From assembly GCF_014191725.1 (NCBI RefSeq), contig NZ_JACHWZ010000004.1:1-47071 (forward strand): 47,071 bases of DNA, written 5' to 3'. Positions 33,196 through 42,684 of the stretch are shown in pieces. The position numbers were made by a program, and so were the translations under genes. Under the pieces are notes generated by a model. It searched no databases. It was given only the letters and a program-made list of their open reading frames with translations, and was not told the DNA's origin. The stretch is from Microbulbifer rhizosphaerae (GTDB lineage Bacteria > Pseudomonadota > Gammaproteobacteria > Pseudomonadales > Cellvibrionaceae). The number at the start of each line of letters is the position of its first letter. The first letter of the stretch is position 1.

Positions 33196-35586
33196 ATGAA
33201 ACAGTGTGTACCGGTATCGGTGTTGTTCAACCGTAATTTCCTTGCCACGAGCCTGGCCCTGGCTTCCCAGGCGGGCCCTGGATCGCACGCCCTGGCGCAG
33301 GAGGCCTCTGTGGTGCCCCTGGAGGAAGTGGTTGTGACTGCCCGGCGGCGGGCGGAGAACCTCCAGGACGTGCCGATTTCGGTGACCGCCATGTCTGCCG
33401 AGGCACTGGAGCGGCGCCAGATCTTTTCCACCGTGGACCTCGACCGGGCCACCCCGAGCATGCAGTTCACCAGCTACGGGCAGCTCTCCGGGAACAATGC
33501 CGCGGCGGTCGTATTCATTCGCGGTGTTGGCCAGCTTGACCCCACACCCGCGGTGGATCCGGGGGTAGGCTTCTATATCGACGATGTTTATATGGGGCGC
33601 TCGGTGGGTGCGGCCATGGATTTTTTCGATATCGCCGATGTTCAGGTGCTGCGGGGTCCCCAGGGAACCCTGTTCGGCCGCAACACCATTGGCGGCGCGG
33701 TTATCGTCAACTCCCGCCTGCCGGGTACGGAGTTTGGTGGAACTATCAGCGGGGAACTCGGTGACGACAACCTGTACCAGGTTTATGGCGTCGTGGATCT
33801 GCCGGTCAATGGGGACTTGGGGTTGCGCCTGTCGGCGGGCACGCGCAAGCGAGATGGTTACGTTACGCGGGAATTCGACGGGCAGGACCTGGGCAACGAG
33901 AACGGTTACACCCTGAAGGGAACATTGCGCTGGACGCCTTCGGATTCCCTGGACGTGATTCTGCGGGCCGACTATACGGAAAAGGATGAGCACGGCTCAC
34001 CGTTTGTCTTCAAGGGTATCAACACCAATGCGCCGGTGCCGGCTATTGTCAGTGTGGCCGCCGGCTGCCCCGGGGCGACCATGCCATTTGCGCCGCTGGA
34101 GCCCGGTGACCCGCGCTTCGGCGCCCCCTTTGTTCCCGATACGGATGACCCCCGCTGCGCCAACAATCACTACGATAAAGGCCCTTATACCAACGGTGGC
34201 ACTGCGCCGGTGGAAAGCACTTTTGAAGGTTATGGTTCCTCGGGTACCCTGGCCTGGCAACTGAACAACGCCCTGGAATTGCGTTCGATCACGGCCTATC
34301 GGGAAACCGACTGGACGGGCATTCGCGATGCGGACAATACACCTTTCACCCTGATCACTACGGATTACACCAGCGCATCGGAGCAGTTCAGCCAGGAACT
34401 GCGCCTGAGTTTTACCTCGGACCGGGTGCACGGCATAACGGGGTTGTACTATTTCGACGAGGACACTTCTGATCGGGTGACGGTGCCCTTGGCCTTTCCG
34501 CCGGCTCCCCCTTTTATTGCATCGCTGCTGAACGGCGGCCCCGGTACCCGCGACCTCCAGTTTGTCGACCTGAGCACCGAGTCGACGGCGGTATTCACGG
34601 AGTGGACCTACGACGTGACGGATGCCCTCAGCCTGACCGGCGGCCTGCGCTACACCGATGAGGATAAATTCATGCAGGGGGTGGTATTCAATCTGTTCCC
34701 GGCCACCGATCCCGATCCGGACCCGCTGCCGAATGCGGCCATCCCCGACGGTGGGCCGTTATTTATCCGCCCGGACGAATATACCGAGAACTTTCAGAAA
34801 ATGACGGGCTCGGCCAGCCTGACGTACAACTGGGCGCCGGAGATCATGACCTATCTCAGCTACGCCGACAGTTTCAAATCCGGCGGTTTCAACCAGCGCT
34901 ACAACAGCCCCACGCCGGACTTTAACCCGGTGACATTTGATGAGGAAACGGTGGAGTCCTATGAGTTGGGCATCAAGGCCAATATTGGTGACAGCCTGCG
35001 ATTCAACGCCGCCATTTTTTCCTCTTCCTACAGCGACATACAACTCATCTATCGTCAGGGCGTGGTGCCGCTGTTGTTCAATGCCGGCAGTGCTTCCATC
35101 GACGGGTTTGAACTGGAATTCACCTATGCGCCCAACCTCAGCCTGATTGTCGATGGCGGGTTCAGTTACCTCGACGACTCGATTGAGGACATCATTGAGA
35201 TCCCTGGGGCGGACGCCACAGTGGGGCCGGACAACAGCCTGCCCTTTACACCGGAGTGGCAGGGGAACCTGGGCATTGGCTACAGCTTCACCTATGGCGA
35301 TGGTCTGGAATTGACCCCGCGAGTTGATGTGGCCTACACCGATTCACAGTTCTTTGATGCTGCCAACACCGAACTCACCGCCCAGAACGACAGCGTCACC
35401 ACCGTTAACGCCTCTATGACGCTGAGCGCACCCGGCACCGGTTGGCGGGTCACACTGCGCGGGGATAACTTGACCGATGAGCTGTATCCGGTACAGGGCA
35501 ACGCATCGCTGGCTACTCTGGGTTATGGGGAAATCGTCTACGCCCGGCAGCGCAACTGGACGCTGTCTGCGGCCTACGATTTCTAG
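33196..35586 (+). CDS. TonB-dependent outer-membrane receptor 1
   Basis: The 796-aa outer-membrane receptor has a signal peptide with cleavage near ALAQ/EA (about 36), a TonB box EEVVVTARRR (about 43-52), a plug domain (VPISVTAMSAEAL to LRGPQGTLFGRNTIGGAV, about 57-175) and a 22-strand-type barrel ending in the aromatic residue of AYDF. It follows the ferulate carrier locus and has a MarR-type palindrome upstream, so it may import ferulate conjugates or lignin oligomers over the outer membrane. DdvT of Sphingobium shows that such receptors can carry lignin aromatics. Siderophore import is the common alternative, but no siderophore genes are nearby. An intrinsic terminator follows at 35623. 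Confidence 0.9.
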   Translation: MKQCVPVSVLFNRNFLATSLALASQAGPGSHALAQEASVVPLEEVVVTARRRAENLQDVPISVTAMSAEALERRQIFSTVDLDRATPSMQFTSYGQLSGNNAAAVVFIRGVGQLDPTPAVDPGVGFYIDDVYMGRSVGAAMDFFDIADVQVLRGPQGTLFGRNTIGGAVIVNSRLPGTEFGGTISGELGDDNLYQVYGVVDLPVNGDLGLRLSAGTRKRDGYVTREFDGQDLGNENGYTLKGTLRWTPSDSLDVILRADYTEKDEHGSPFVFKGINTNAPVPAIVSVAAGCPGATMPFAPLEPGDPRFGAPFVPDTDDPRCANNHYDKGPYTNGGTAPVESTFEGYGSSGTLAWQLNNALELRSITAYRETDWTGIRDADNTPFTLITTDYTSASEQFSQELRLSFTSDRVHGITGLYYFDEDTSDRVTVPLAFPPAPPFIASLLNGGPGTRDLQFVDLSTESTAVFTEWTYDVTDALSLTGGLRYTDEDKFMQGVVFNLFPATDPDPDPLPNAAIPDGGPLFIRPDEYTENFQKMTGSASLTYNWAPEIMTYLSYADSFKSGGFNQRYNSPTPDFNPVTFDEETVESYELGIKANIGDSLRFNAAIFSSSYSDIQLIYRQGVVPLLFNAGSASIDGFELEFTYAPNLSLIVDGGFSYLDDSIEDIIEIPGADATVGPDNSLPFTPEWQGNLGIGYSFTYGDGLELTPRVDVAYTDSQFFDAANTELTAQNDSVTTVNASMTLSAPGTGWRVTLRGDNLTDELYPVQGNASLATLGYGEIVYARQRNWTLSAAYDF

Positions 35587-35622
35587 TGCGAATCTTCGGC
35601 AAGCCTCACAGGACTTGGCTTG

Positions 35623-35649
35623 AGCCGGGCGACCGCTCGGCTTTTTTTT
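35623..35649 (+). terminator. Intrinsic terminator after TonB receptor 1
   Basis: The stem AGCCGGGC with GCTCGGCT (one G-U pair in RNA) closes a GACC loop and is followed directly by eight T residues. It begins 37 nt after the receptor stop. Confidence 0.88.
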
Positions 35650-35746
35650 ACCGGGGCAGGGCATGCGGTTGAGAGCCTGCGAATGGGAGTGACCGGAACT
35701 GGCTGAGATGTCCGGCACCAGTTGATATCAGGAAAACACTGAACCC

Positions 35747-35919
35747 GAATGGGACTAAGTTAAGCGATGAGCTTGATGCGAAGGGCCTGATACCGGGAGC
35801 TGTTTGCGGGACTGTCTGCGAGAGGGACCTCGCGGACAAGCCTACAGGGATGTATTCACGGCGTGTCCCGCAAACAGCTCCCGGTAGCAGGCCCGCCCGA
35901 AAGCCTCTTAGTGCCATTC
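35747..35919. repeat. Hairpin MITE, family B, with perfect 11-bp target duplication
   Basis: The left terminal repeat is GAATGGGACTAAGTTAAG, the right end CTTAGTGCCATTC. The flanks are a perfect direct repeat ACACTGAACCC at 35736-35746 and 35920-35930. The internal hairpin has a perfect 22-bp stem (35791-35812 with 35865-35886). The shared core lies in the loop in the opposite orientation to that at 24338-24530. No reading frame is present. Confidence 0.88.
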
Positions 35920-35977
35920 ACACTGAACCCTAATTAATTACATAAAAACTAGCTCCCGTAAACCAGTGGAGGATTCG

Positions 35978-36943
35978 ATGAGTCCTATCCTGCGCGTCAA
36001 TACTGCAACCGTCGCCCCGCAGCGGCGGCTGGACTACTGGAATGACCACGTGGCCAGCCTCTATGCCGGCATGTCAGTGGACAGTACAGCCAGTAATTTC
36101 TCTGCCCGCCTTTTGCACGTCAACGTCGGGCGCATCGGCGTTATGCGCGCGTTCTCTGATCAGGCGATTGTCCGCCGTAATACCAGCAGTACCCACGTCC
36201 CCGGTGACCAGGATATCCTGAAGATACATTTGCAGAACCGGGGCACCAGCATCAATCGCCAGGGGCGGCGGGAGGCGTGGTTACAAGTGGGGGATTTGAC
36301 CGTCTGTGAAAACCGCTCTTCCTATATGATCGAGCCTTCCTCCGAAAGCGACATGTTTGCTCTCGAGCTACCTCAGAATCTGGCACAGCAGTACTTTCCG
36401 GATATTTCCGCGCGTATCATGCAGCGTGTCACGGCCTTCTCGCTGCACGGCCGCCTGCTGTTCAATCTGTTGAACACCATTTACCAGGAATGCGATCCCG
36501 GTTACCGCGAGGATATCAACCTCGATGACCTGGAACCCGTACTGCTGGAGCTGCTGAAGCCGGTGTTGAGCAATCCCTGCGATGGCAACGTCGATATGGG
36601 GTCAAGCAAGACCAGAGACTCGCTACAGCGACTGAAAACACTGGTGCAACAACATCTGCTGAATCCCGAACTGGGTACCGAGATGCTGGCCAATGAGGCG
36701 GGCATGTCGGAGCGACGGGTACAGGCACTGTTTGCCGAACTGGGTACGACGCCCACCTTCTATATCCGTGATCAACGCCTCGACTGGGCCGCGGAACGTT
36801 TGCGGTACGACCTCGACCATCCGGTAACCCGCATCGCCCACAGTGCCGGATTTAACGATTCGGCCTATTTCAGCCGCTGTTTTCGTCTCCGCTATGGCGA
36901 GACACCCAAGCGCTACCGTGCGAGGCCAGCAGTGTTTCGTTAA
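35978..36943 (+). CDS. AraC-family regulator (FeaR-like)
   Basis: The 321-aa regulator has an N-terminal AraC-binding-like domain of the kind found in FeaR-type activators (about 10-190). A C-terminal double HTH follows (about 215-315) with LGTEMLANEAGMSERRVQAL and the second helix pair in VTRIAHSAGFNDSAYFSRCF, ending RYGETPKRYR. ATG 35978 is set by GGAGG seven nucleotides upstream; GTG at 35966 overlaps that site. It lies before TonB receptor 2 and the aryl-alcohol oxidation genes, separated by the composite element at 36959, and is their likely activator. The inducer is unknown. Confidence 0.88.
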   Translation: MSPILRVNTATVAPQRRLDYWNDHVASLYAGMSVDSTASNFSARLLHVNVGRIGVMRAFSDQAIVRRNTSSTHVPGDQDILKIHLQNRGTSINRQGRREAWLQVGDLTVCENRSSYMIEPSSESDMFALELPQNLAQQYFPDISARIMQRVTAFSLHGRLLFNLLNTIYQECDPGYREDINLDDLEPVLLELLKPVLSNPCDGNVDMGSSKTRDSLQRLKTLVQQHLLNPELGTEMLANEAGMSERRVQALFAELGTTPTFYIRDQRLDWAAERLRYDLDHPVTRIAHSAGFNDSAYFSRCFRLRYGETPKRYRARPAVFR

Positions 36944-36970
36944 ATACGGATCAGTCCTGAATGGTACTAA

Positions 36971-37158
36971 CTCAAGTTTCGGAGCTCAGACCGAGGGCTC
37001 CGGTCCGTATGGCCCTTTGCGGGACACGAGCTGGGCGCCCCCCTATGAATACTTCCCTGTACGCTCTCCACGGCCATCCATGGCCGCAGAAGGTCCCGCA
37101 AAGGGCCATACGGACCGGAGCTGTGCAACCCCCAACCTTCTGAACTCCGAAACTTGAG
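36971..37158. repeat. Family A hairpin element nested in family B
   Basis: The ends CTCAAGTTTCGG and CCGAAACTTGAG are flanked by TACTAA on the left (36965-36970) and, after one extra A, TACTAA on the right (37160-37165). The stem is a perfect 29-bp repeat (36997-37025 with 37093-37121) whose sequence differs from the stems of the other copies. The loop is more diverged than elsewhere. Confidence 0.8.
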
Positions 37159-37181
37159 ATACTAAGTTAAGTGGAATCCCC

Positions 37182-37259
37182 CTGTAGGAGCCTGCTTGCA
37201 GGCGAATTGAGGTCGCGGCAAGGCACCGGGAATGTTCGCCTGCAAGCAGGCTCCTACAG
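37182..37259. repeat. REP-like palindrome
   Basis: Two perfect 25-nt inverted arms, beginning CTGTAGGAGCCTGCTTGCAG (37182-37206) and ending at 37235-37259, flank 28 nt. The arm design is that of Pseudomonas-type REP/BIME sequences, which are spread by RAYT transposases. No RAYT gene is visible here. Confidence 0.8.
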
Positions 37260-37409
37260 CGCAATCTTCAGGGGCAGGAGCAGCTCGGGGCTTAACTTGG
37301 TGCCATTCGGATCAGTCCTCTTTTTTTTCGCCACAGTACAAGTTTGCTGCCGCCCACCCTCCTATCATCACACCATAAATATAAATACGATAATGGGAGA
37401 AGGCAGCAT

Positions 37410-39932
37410 ATGACAGTGAACAACTATCGGGTTGGCAGGTTACTCCTGCTGGGCGCGGCGTCGACACTGACACTGAATGGCTATGTCTCGGCACAGCAAC
37501 TGGAAGAGGTAACGGTCACCGCGCAAAAGCGCACCGAGAATATACAGGACGTTCCCATTGCCATCAGTGCCTTCAGCGCCGACAAGCTGGAGGAAAAAGG
37601 CGTGACCAATGTGTCCCAGGTCTCGGATTTCACCCCCAATATCCAGATCGACCGGGCCTCGCCATTCGCCGGCTCTTCAACCATTATCAGCGCCTTTATC
37701 CGCGGTATCGGCCAGAACGATTTCGCCTTCAACATGGAGCCCGGTGTCGGCCTGTATGTGGATGGTGTCTACTATGCGCGCACCGTGGGTGCCGCCATCG
37801 ACCTGCTGGACGTGGAGCGGGTGGAAGTACTCAAGGGGCCCCAGGGCACCCTGTTTGGGCGCAATACCATTGGCGGGGCTCTGCATGTGATTACCCGCCG
37901 CCCCGGCGATGAGCTGATGGCCAAAATGGAGGTCACCGCCGGCAGCTATGACCGACTGGATGTCCGCGGCACTTTAGATGTCCCGCTGGTGGACGACACC
38001 TTGTACTCCTCGGTGTCATTTTCCTCCACCGAGCGGGACGGCTATCAAAAGCGCATTCCCTTTGACCCCTCCGCGGTGAACGTGGTCAATCCGGTGACCG
38101 GGTCCACCTACAGCGGGGACAGCTTTGTCACGGACTCCGATCTCTATGTCCGCGCCCGCGACAACGCCGGCGGCGGCCGGCAGGGAGGCGAGGACAGCAC
38201 CAGCCTGCGGGGCAAATTACTGTTCACACCCTCTGACGATCTGGAGGTGAGTCTCAGTGGCGATATCACCCGGGCCCGCGAGGAAGCCAACGCCACCACA
38301 CTGGTCGGTACCAATGGCCTGGGTTTCCCTTTTGCACTGGCCTACAACAGCTGTGTCGACGGTGTTGACCCCTCGACCATTGCCCTGGGCCCCGCACCGA
38401 CCTTTGCCCTCGCCGGCATTTGCACTATCGACCGCGGCCCGGTCAACCAGCCGCTGTCAGATACCAGCAATCGCTTGCCCTGGGGTGATCATTTCATCAC
38501 CGGCGACAAGGACAGGAGCTATTCCACCGGCAGCAACTATTCGGACGTCGACACCTGGGGGCTGAACACCACGATTGACTGGTCTATCAATGACACGCTG
38601 GCGCTCAAGTCCATCACCTCGTATCGGGAGCTGGAGTCCGTATTCGGCGTGGATATGGATGGCTCGCCGCTGGGCTTCCTGGATACTTCGTTCACCATGA
38701 ACCAGGAACAGTTCTCCCAGGAGTTCCAGCTCAACATCGATGCCTTTGACAGCAGGTTGCATTCGGTGCTTGGAGCCTACTACTTCCAGGAAGAGGGCGA
38801 TCTGCTCGACACCGTGACTTTTGGCTCCGGTCTGGTGCAGGTATTCGGCCCCAACGAGCTGGAAAACAAGGCCTACGCCCTGTTCACCCACAACAACTAT
38901 CAATTGACGGACAATCTGGGCCTGACTTTCGGGATTCGCTATACCGAGGAGGAAAAATCCTTTACCGGCGGCCAGAGAGAAGTCAGTGGCTTTACCTCGC
39001 TGTTTGTCAGCAACTTTGGCTTCCCGCCGCAGATCTTCCCCGGCTTCGCAGAGGGGGACCTGGAGTTGCTGTTCCCGCCGGGCGAGAACGAAAAGGATTT
39101 CAATGACACCTCGGTGCGCGTAGGGGCGGAATACCTTATCGGCGAGGATACCCTCACCTATGCTTCCTTTGCCCAGGGCTACAAGACCGGTGGCTGGACC
39201 ACTCGCCTGGGGGTACCGATGGCGGTATCAGCGGCCCTGGCACCGCCCGGCGTGGTGGACCCGGTAAACCCGCCCGAACACGATTCTGAAACGGCGGAAA
39301 CCTGGGAAGTGGGCATCAAATCGGAATTGTTTGACCGCCGTCTGCGCCTCAACCTGGCCCTGTTTACCACCGACTACGAGGATATCCAGGTAGTGGCGGC
39401 ACCAGCCTTCACCTTCGGCGTCCCCTGGTTCTTCAATGCCGGCAACGCCCGCATCCGCGGTGCGGAGCTGGAGATGGATGCCAGCCTGACGGACAATTTT
39501 ATAGTCAACGGCAGCTTCGGCTACCTGGACGCGGAATACCGCTCTCTCGATGATATAGCGCTGGCCGGGGGCATCACCCTGGATCACCAGTTGATGAACG
39601 TTCCCGAGCAATCGGCCAATATCGGGGGCACATATACCCTGGGCCTCGCCGGGGGCAGCCGCCTGCTGTTGCACGCGGATGTGATCCACAAAGGCAAGAT
39701 GGCCCGCGACCTGGTCAACACGCCGGCGTTGATCCAGGACGGTTTTACCACGGCCAACGCCTCCATCACTTTTGAACCGCCCGCTGCCAACTGGCAACTG
39801 GTGCTGGGTGGCCAGAACCTCACCGACGAGCGCTACATCGTCACCGGCAACGCCAATAATGCGGTGGGAGCGACCACCGTCACCTATAGCCGTCCCCGGA
39901 CCTGGCACATGACGTTAAGACTTAACTACTAG
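37410..39932 (+). CDS. TonB-dependent outer-membrane receptor 2
   Basis: The 840-aa outer-membrane receptor has a signal peptide cleaved near VSAQ/QL (about 30), a TonB box EEVTVTAQKR, a plug (VPIAISAFSADKL to LKGPQGTLFGRNTIGGAL, about 50-165) and a beta-barrel ending TLRLNY. ATG 37410 follows GGGAGAAGG. It is a homologue of receptor 1 but clearly diverged. An intrinsic terminator follows, and the benzaldehyde-type dehydrogenase gene begins 66 nt after its stop. With the AraC regulator upstream, it probably imports the substrate of the following oxidation enzymes, such as an aryl alcohol ester or glycoside. Confidence 0.9.
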   Translation: MTVNNYRVGRLLLLGAASTLTLNGYVSAQQLEEVTVTAQKRTENIQDVPIAISAFSADKLEEKGVTNVSQVSDFTPNIQIDRASPFAGSSTIISAFIRGIGQNDFAFNMEPGVGLYVDGVYYARTVGAAIDLLDVERVEVLKGPQGTLFGRNTIGGALHVITRRPGDELMAKMEVTAGSYDRLDVRGTLDVPLVDDTLYSSVSFSSTERDGYQKRIPFDPSAVNVVNPVTGSTYSGDSFVTDSDLYVRARDNAGGGRQGGEDSTSLRGKLLFTPSDDLEVSLSGDITRAREEANATTLVGTNGLGFPFALAYNSCVDGVDPSTIALGPAPTFALAGICTIDRGPVNQPLSDTSNRLPWGDHFITGDKDRSYSTGSNYSDVDTWGLNTTIDWSINDTLALKSITSYRELESVFGVDMDGSPLGFLDTSFTMNQEQFSQEFQLNIDAFDSRLHSVLGAYYFQEEGDLLDTVTFGSGLVQVFGPNELENKAYALFTHNNYQLTDNLGLTFGIRYTEEEKSFTGGQREVSGFTSLFVSNFGFPPQIFPGFAEGDLELLFPPGENEKDFNDTSVRVGAEYLIGEDTLTYASFAQGYKTGGWTTRLGVPMAVSAALAPPGVVDPVNPPEHDSETAETWEVGIKSELFDRRLRLNLALFTTDYEDIQVVAAPAFTFGVPWFFNAGNARIRGAELEMDASLTDNFIVNGSFGYLDAEYRSLDDIALAGGITLDHQLMNVPEQSANIGGTYTLGLAGGSRLLLHADVIHKGKMARDLVNTPALIQDGFTTANASITFEPPAANWQLVLGGQNLTDERYIVTGNANNAVGATTVTYSRPRTWHMTLRLNY

Positions 39933-39945
39933 CACTCGTAACACT

Positions 39946-39971
39946 GGAGCCGCACGCCGCGGCTCCTTTTT
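39946..39971 (+). terminator. Intrinsic terminator after TonB receptor 2
   Basis: A perfect 8-bp stem, GGAGCCGC with GCGGCTCC, closes a five-nucleotide loop and is followed by TTTTT. It lies between the receptor and the dehydrogenase, so the enzyme genes may be expressed at a lower level than the receptor through partial read-through. Confidence 0.85.
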
Positions 39972-39997
39972 GCCATTATTCCAGGAGTATCGACAAC

Positions 39998-41473
39998 ATG
40001 TCCCTATCTGCATCCGACAAACTGTTGAGTGACTTGCGCTGGCGGGACCGGCTGTTCAACGGCAACTGGTTGCCCTCCCAGGGCGGAGTCTGTGAGGTAG
40101 TTGAACCGGGTACCGGCGAGCCCCTGTCCAGCGTCGGGTTCGCCAATGCCACCGACGTCACCACCGCCTGCGCCGACGCGGCCAAAGCCCAGGCCGAGTG
40201 GGCCGGCCTGGGAGCGCGCGAACGCGCCGACCTGTTTCGCAGGGCGGCCAATATCCTGCAACAGAACTTCGACGAGCTGTCTGTGTATGTCGCCCGCGAG
40301 ACCGGCGGGATCATCCCCAAAGGCCAGCATGAAGTCCGCGAAGCCATTGCCATTCTGCACCATGCCGCCGCGCTGGCGCAGCAGTCTTGCGGCGAGATAC
40401 TGCAGAGCCCGCCGGGGCGCCTGAGCCTCGCGCGGCGGGTGCCGCGGGGTGTGGTGGGGATTATCTCGCCATTCAATTTTCCCCTGGTGTTATCCATGCG
40501 CGCGGTGGCCCCGGCGCTCGCCTGTGGCAATACCGTGGTGCTCAAACCCGATCCGCAAACGCCGGTATCCGGCGGCTTCATGATCGCCCGCGCCTTCGAG
40601 GAGGCGGGCCTGCCCGAGGGTGTGTTACACGTCCTGCCGGGTGCCGCGGAGGCCGGGGAGGCGCTGTGCACGGATCGCCACGTGCAGATGATCCAGTTCA
40701 CCGGTTCTACCGCCGTGGGCCGCCGGGTGGGTGAACTGGCGGGCAAACACCTGAAGAAAGTCTCCCTGGAACTCGGCGGCAACAACGCGCTGATTATTCT
40801 CGACGACGCCGATCTCGATGTCGCCGTCAACAACGCCGCCTGGGGGGCCTTCCTGCACCAGGGACAGATCTGCATGGCCGCCAGCCGTATCTTCGTGCAG
40901 GAACCGATTCGCGAGGCCTTTACCCGCAAGCTGGCGGAAAAAGCCGAGCAGCTGCCGGTGGGCAATCCCGCCGCCGGCCAGGTGGCACTGGGCCCGCTGA
41001 TCAATGAAAAGCAGTTGCAGCGGATCAAATCGATTATTGCCGATTCCGTTGCCGCCGGCGCCAGGATCGAGGCTGGCGGGGAGCATGAAGGCCTGTTCCA
41101 TCAAGCCACAGTGTTGTCGGGCGTCAAACCCGGTATGCGCGCGTTTGACGAGGAGTGTTTCGGCCCGGTCACCAACATCATCGGGTTCAACACCGACGAG
41201 GAGGCACTGCAGCTGGCCAACCAGCATGAAGGCTCCCTGGCCGCGGCGGTGATCTCGCCGTCGGTGGGGCGAGCCATGCGTATCGTCGATCAGCTCAAAT
41301 CCGGCCTGGTGCATGTCAATGACCAAACCGTCAACGACGACGCCAACAACCCCTTCGGTGCCCCCGGCGTGGCCGGTGCCGGCTCATCGGTGGGCGGCCC
41401 CGCCGATATCGATGAATATACCCGCTGGCAGTGGCTCACAATCAAGGATACGCCGCCGCAATACCCGTTTTGA
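39998..41473 (+). CDS. Benzaldehyde dehydrogenase (XylC-like)
   Basis: The 491-aa NAD+-dependent aldehyde dehydrogenase is most like XylC of the toluene pathway in order of motifs and ending. It shows IISPFNFPLVLSMRAVAPAL (Asn160), FTGSTAVGRRVGE, VSLELGGNNALIIL (Glu258), FLHQGQICMAA (nucleophile Cys292) and the C-terminus PPQYPF. It probably oxidises an aromatic aldehyde to the carboxylate. The aryl-alcohol dehydrogenase gene follows after 84 nt, so the pair would take an alcohol to the acid. A purine-rich CCAGGAG precedes the ATG. The exact ring substitution cannot be read from the sequence. Confidence 0.85.
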   Translation: MSLSASDKLLSDLRWRDRLFNGNWLPSQGGVCEVVEPGTGEPLSSVGFANATDVTTACADAAKAQAEWAGLGARERADLFRRAANILQQNFDELSVYVARETGGIIPKGQHEVREAIAILHHAAALAQQSCGEILQSPPGRLSLARRVPRGVVGIISPFNFPLVLSMRAVAPALACGNTVVLKPDPQTPVSGGFMIARAFEEAGLPEGVLHVLPGAAEAGEALCTDRHVQMIQFTGSTAVGRRVGELAGKHLKKVSLELGGNNALIILDDADLDVAVNNAAWGAFLHQGQICMAASRIFVQEPIREAFTRKLAEKAEQLPVGNPAAGQVALGPLINEKQLQRIKSIIADSVAAGARIEAGGEHEGLFHQATVLSGVKPGMRAFDEECFGPVTNIIGFNTDEEALQLANQHEGSLAAAVISPSVGRAMRIVDQLKSGLVHVNDQTVNDDANNPFGAPGVAGAGSSVGGPADIDEYTRWQWLTIKDTPPQYPF

Positions 41474-41488
41474 TCCCGTGACTACTCT

Positions 41489-41514
41489 CCCCTCTCCCGC
41501 TTGCGGGGGAGGGG
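41489..41514. repeat. Short intergenic palindrome
   Basis: CCCCTCTCCCGC and GCGGGGGAGGGG form a nearly perfect hairpin around TT, followed by CCGGTTGGGGTGAG. It lies between the aldehyde and alcohol dehydrogenase genes. This is a common type of intergenic repeat in GC-rich Proteobacteria and may stabilise or attenuate the transcript. Confidence 0.6.
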
Positions 41515-41557
41515 CCGGTTGGGGTGAGTAGTTATCCCGTTTTTATCGGAGACCAAT

Positions 41558-42658
41558 ATGAAAATAAAAGCTGCTGTCTGCCGGGCACCGAACACGCAAC
41601 TGGACATAGAAACCCTGGATTTGGAAGAACCGCGCGACACCGAGATCCTGGTGCGCGTGGTGGCAACGGGCATCTGTCATACCGACATTGTGGTTCGGGA
41701 CGGCCTGTTGCCGACCCCGCAGCCGGTGGTCCTCGGCCACGAAGGTGCCGGCGTGGTGGAAAAGATTGGCAAGGCCGTCAGCAAGGTGGCGGTCGGCGAT
41801 CATGTGGTCATGACCTTCAACTCCTGCGGCCATTGCCCGAGTTGCCTGGAACAGGCATCCAGCTACTGTTACGAGTTCTTTCCCCGCAATTTTTTCGCCA
41901 CCCGCGCCGACGGCAGCAGTGCCCTGTCACGCAATGGTGAACCGGTCCACGGTAATTTTTTCGGGCAGTCGTCGTTTGCCAGCCACGCTCTGTGTCACGA
42001 GCGCAATATCGTCAAGGTATCGCAAGAGGTGCCCCTGGAATTGCTTGGACCCCTCGCCTGCGGCGTACAGACCGGCGCCGGTGCCGTGATCAACGCGCTC
42101 AAAGTCACCGCCGGTAAATCCTTTGCCGTGTTTGGCACGGGTTCCGTGGGTTTATCGGCCATCATGGCCGCGCGCGTAGTCGGTGCCACCACCATTGTCG
42201 CCGTCGATGTAAACCCCGATCGCCTGGATTTTGCCCGCACGATCGGTGCCACCCATGTCATCAACTCCCGCGACGGCGGCGCCAGTGAGCAGCTTGTCGA
42301 ACTCACCGGCGGCGGTCTGCATTATGCGCTGGATACGACCGGGCTCGCCCCGGTCATTCGCGAGGCGGCGCTCAGTCTCGCCCCCAGGGGAACCTGTGGC
42401 GTGCTCGGCGCCTCCCCTCCGGGCAGTGAAATCGTGCTCGACGAAGTGCATTTCATGAGCGGCGGTCGCCGTTTGGTCGGCATCGTCGAAGGGGAATCCA
42501 ATCCCGATGTGTTTATTCCCAAACTGGTGGAATTGTACCGCCAGGGCCGTTTCCCCTTTGACAAAATGGTGAAGTTCTACGCCTTTGACGACATCAACGA
42601 GGCCATCCACGATTCGGAAATCGGCAAAACCATCAAACCCATTTTGAGAATAGGCTGA
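41558..42658 (+). CDS. Zinc-dependent aryl-alcohol dehydrogenase (XylB-like)
   Basis: The 366-aa medium-chain dehydrogenase probably oxidises benzyl-type alcohols to aldehydes with NAD+. Catalytic zinc ligands are Cys40 (TGICHTD), His61 and Glu62 (GHEGAG) and a cysteine in GPLACGVQTGAGAV (about 171). The structural zinc site has four cysteines, Cys90, Cys93, Cys96 and Cys104. The NAD-binding motif is FGTGSVGLSA. The ATG has GGAGACC upstream. Overall it matches XylB-type benzyl alcohol dehydrogenases. It works in sequence with the preceding aldehyde dehydrogenase. Confidence 0.88.
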   Translation: MKIKAAVCRAPNTQLDIETLDLEEPRDTEILVRVVATGICHTDIVVRDGLLPTPQPVVLGHEGAGVVEKIGKAVSKVAVGDHVVMTFNSCGHCPSCLEQASSYCYEFFPRNFFATRADGSSALSRNGEPVHGNFFGQSSFASHALCHERNIVKVSQEVPLELLGPLACGVQTGAGAVINALKVTAGKSFAVFGTGSVGLSAIMAARVVGATTIVAVDVNPDRLDFARTIGATHVINSRDGGASEQLVELTGGGLHYALDTTGLAPVIREAALSLAPRGTCGVLGASPPGSEIVLDEVHFMSGGRRLVGIVEGESNPDVFIPKLVELYRQGRFPFDKMVKFYAFDDINEAIHDSEIGKTIKPILRIG

Positions 42659-42684
42659 GGGCCTGTCAAAAAAAGGAATCAGTT

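Larger units (their letters stand above)
36959..37308. repeat. Composite element: family B frame carrying a family A insertion and a REP hairpin
   Basis: The outer ends GAATGGTACTAA and TTGGTGCCATTC are those of family B, flanked by a perfect 11-bp duplication GGATCAGTCCT (36948-36958 and 37309-37319). Close to its left end the frame is interrupted by a family A element (36971-37158), after which TACTAAGTTAAG resumes. In place of the usual hairpin core the frame contains a REP-like palindrome (37182-37259). Confidence 0.8.

Noticed and set aside
22163..37308. Hairpin elements as hidden transposase genes
   Set aside because: None of the copies is longer than about 350 bp and no conserved reading frame runs through them, so they are non-autonomous.
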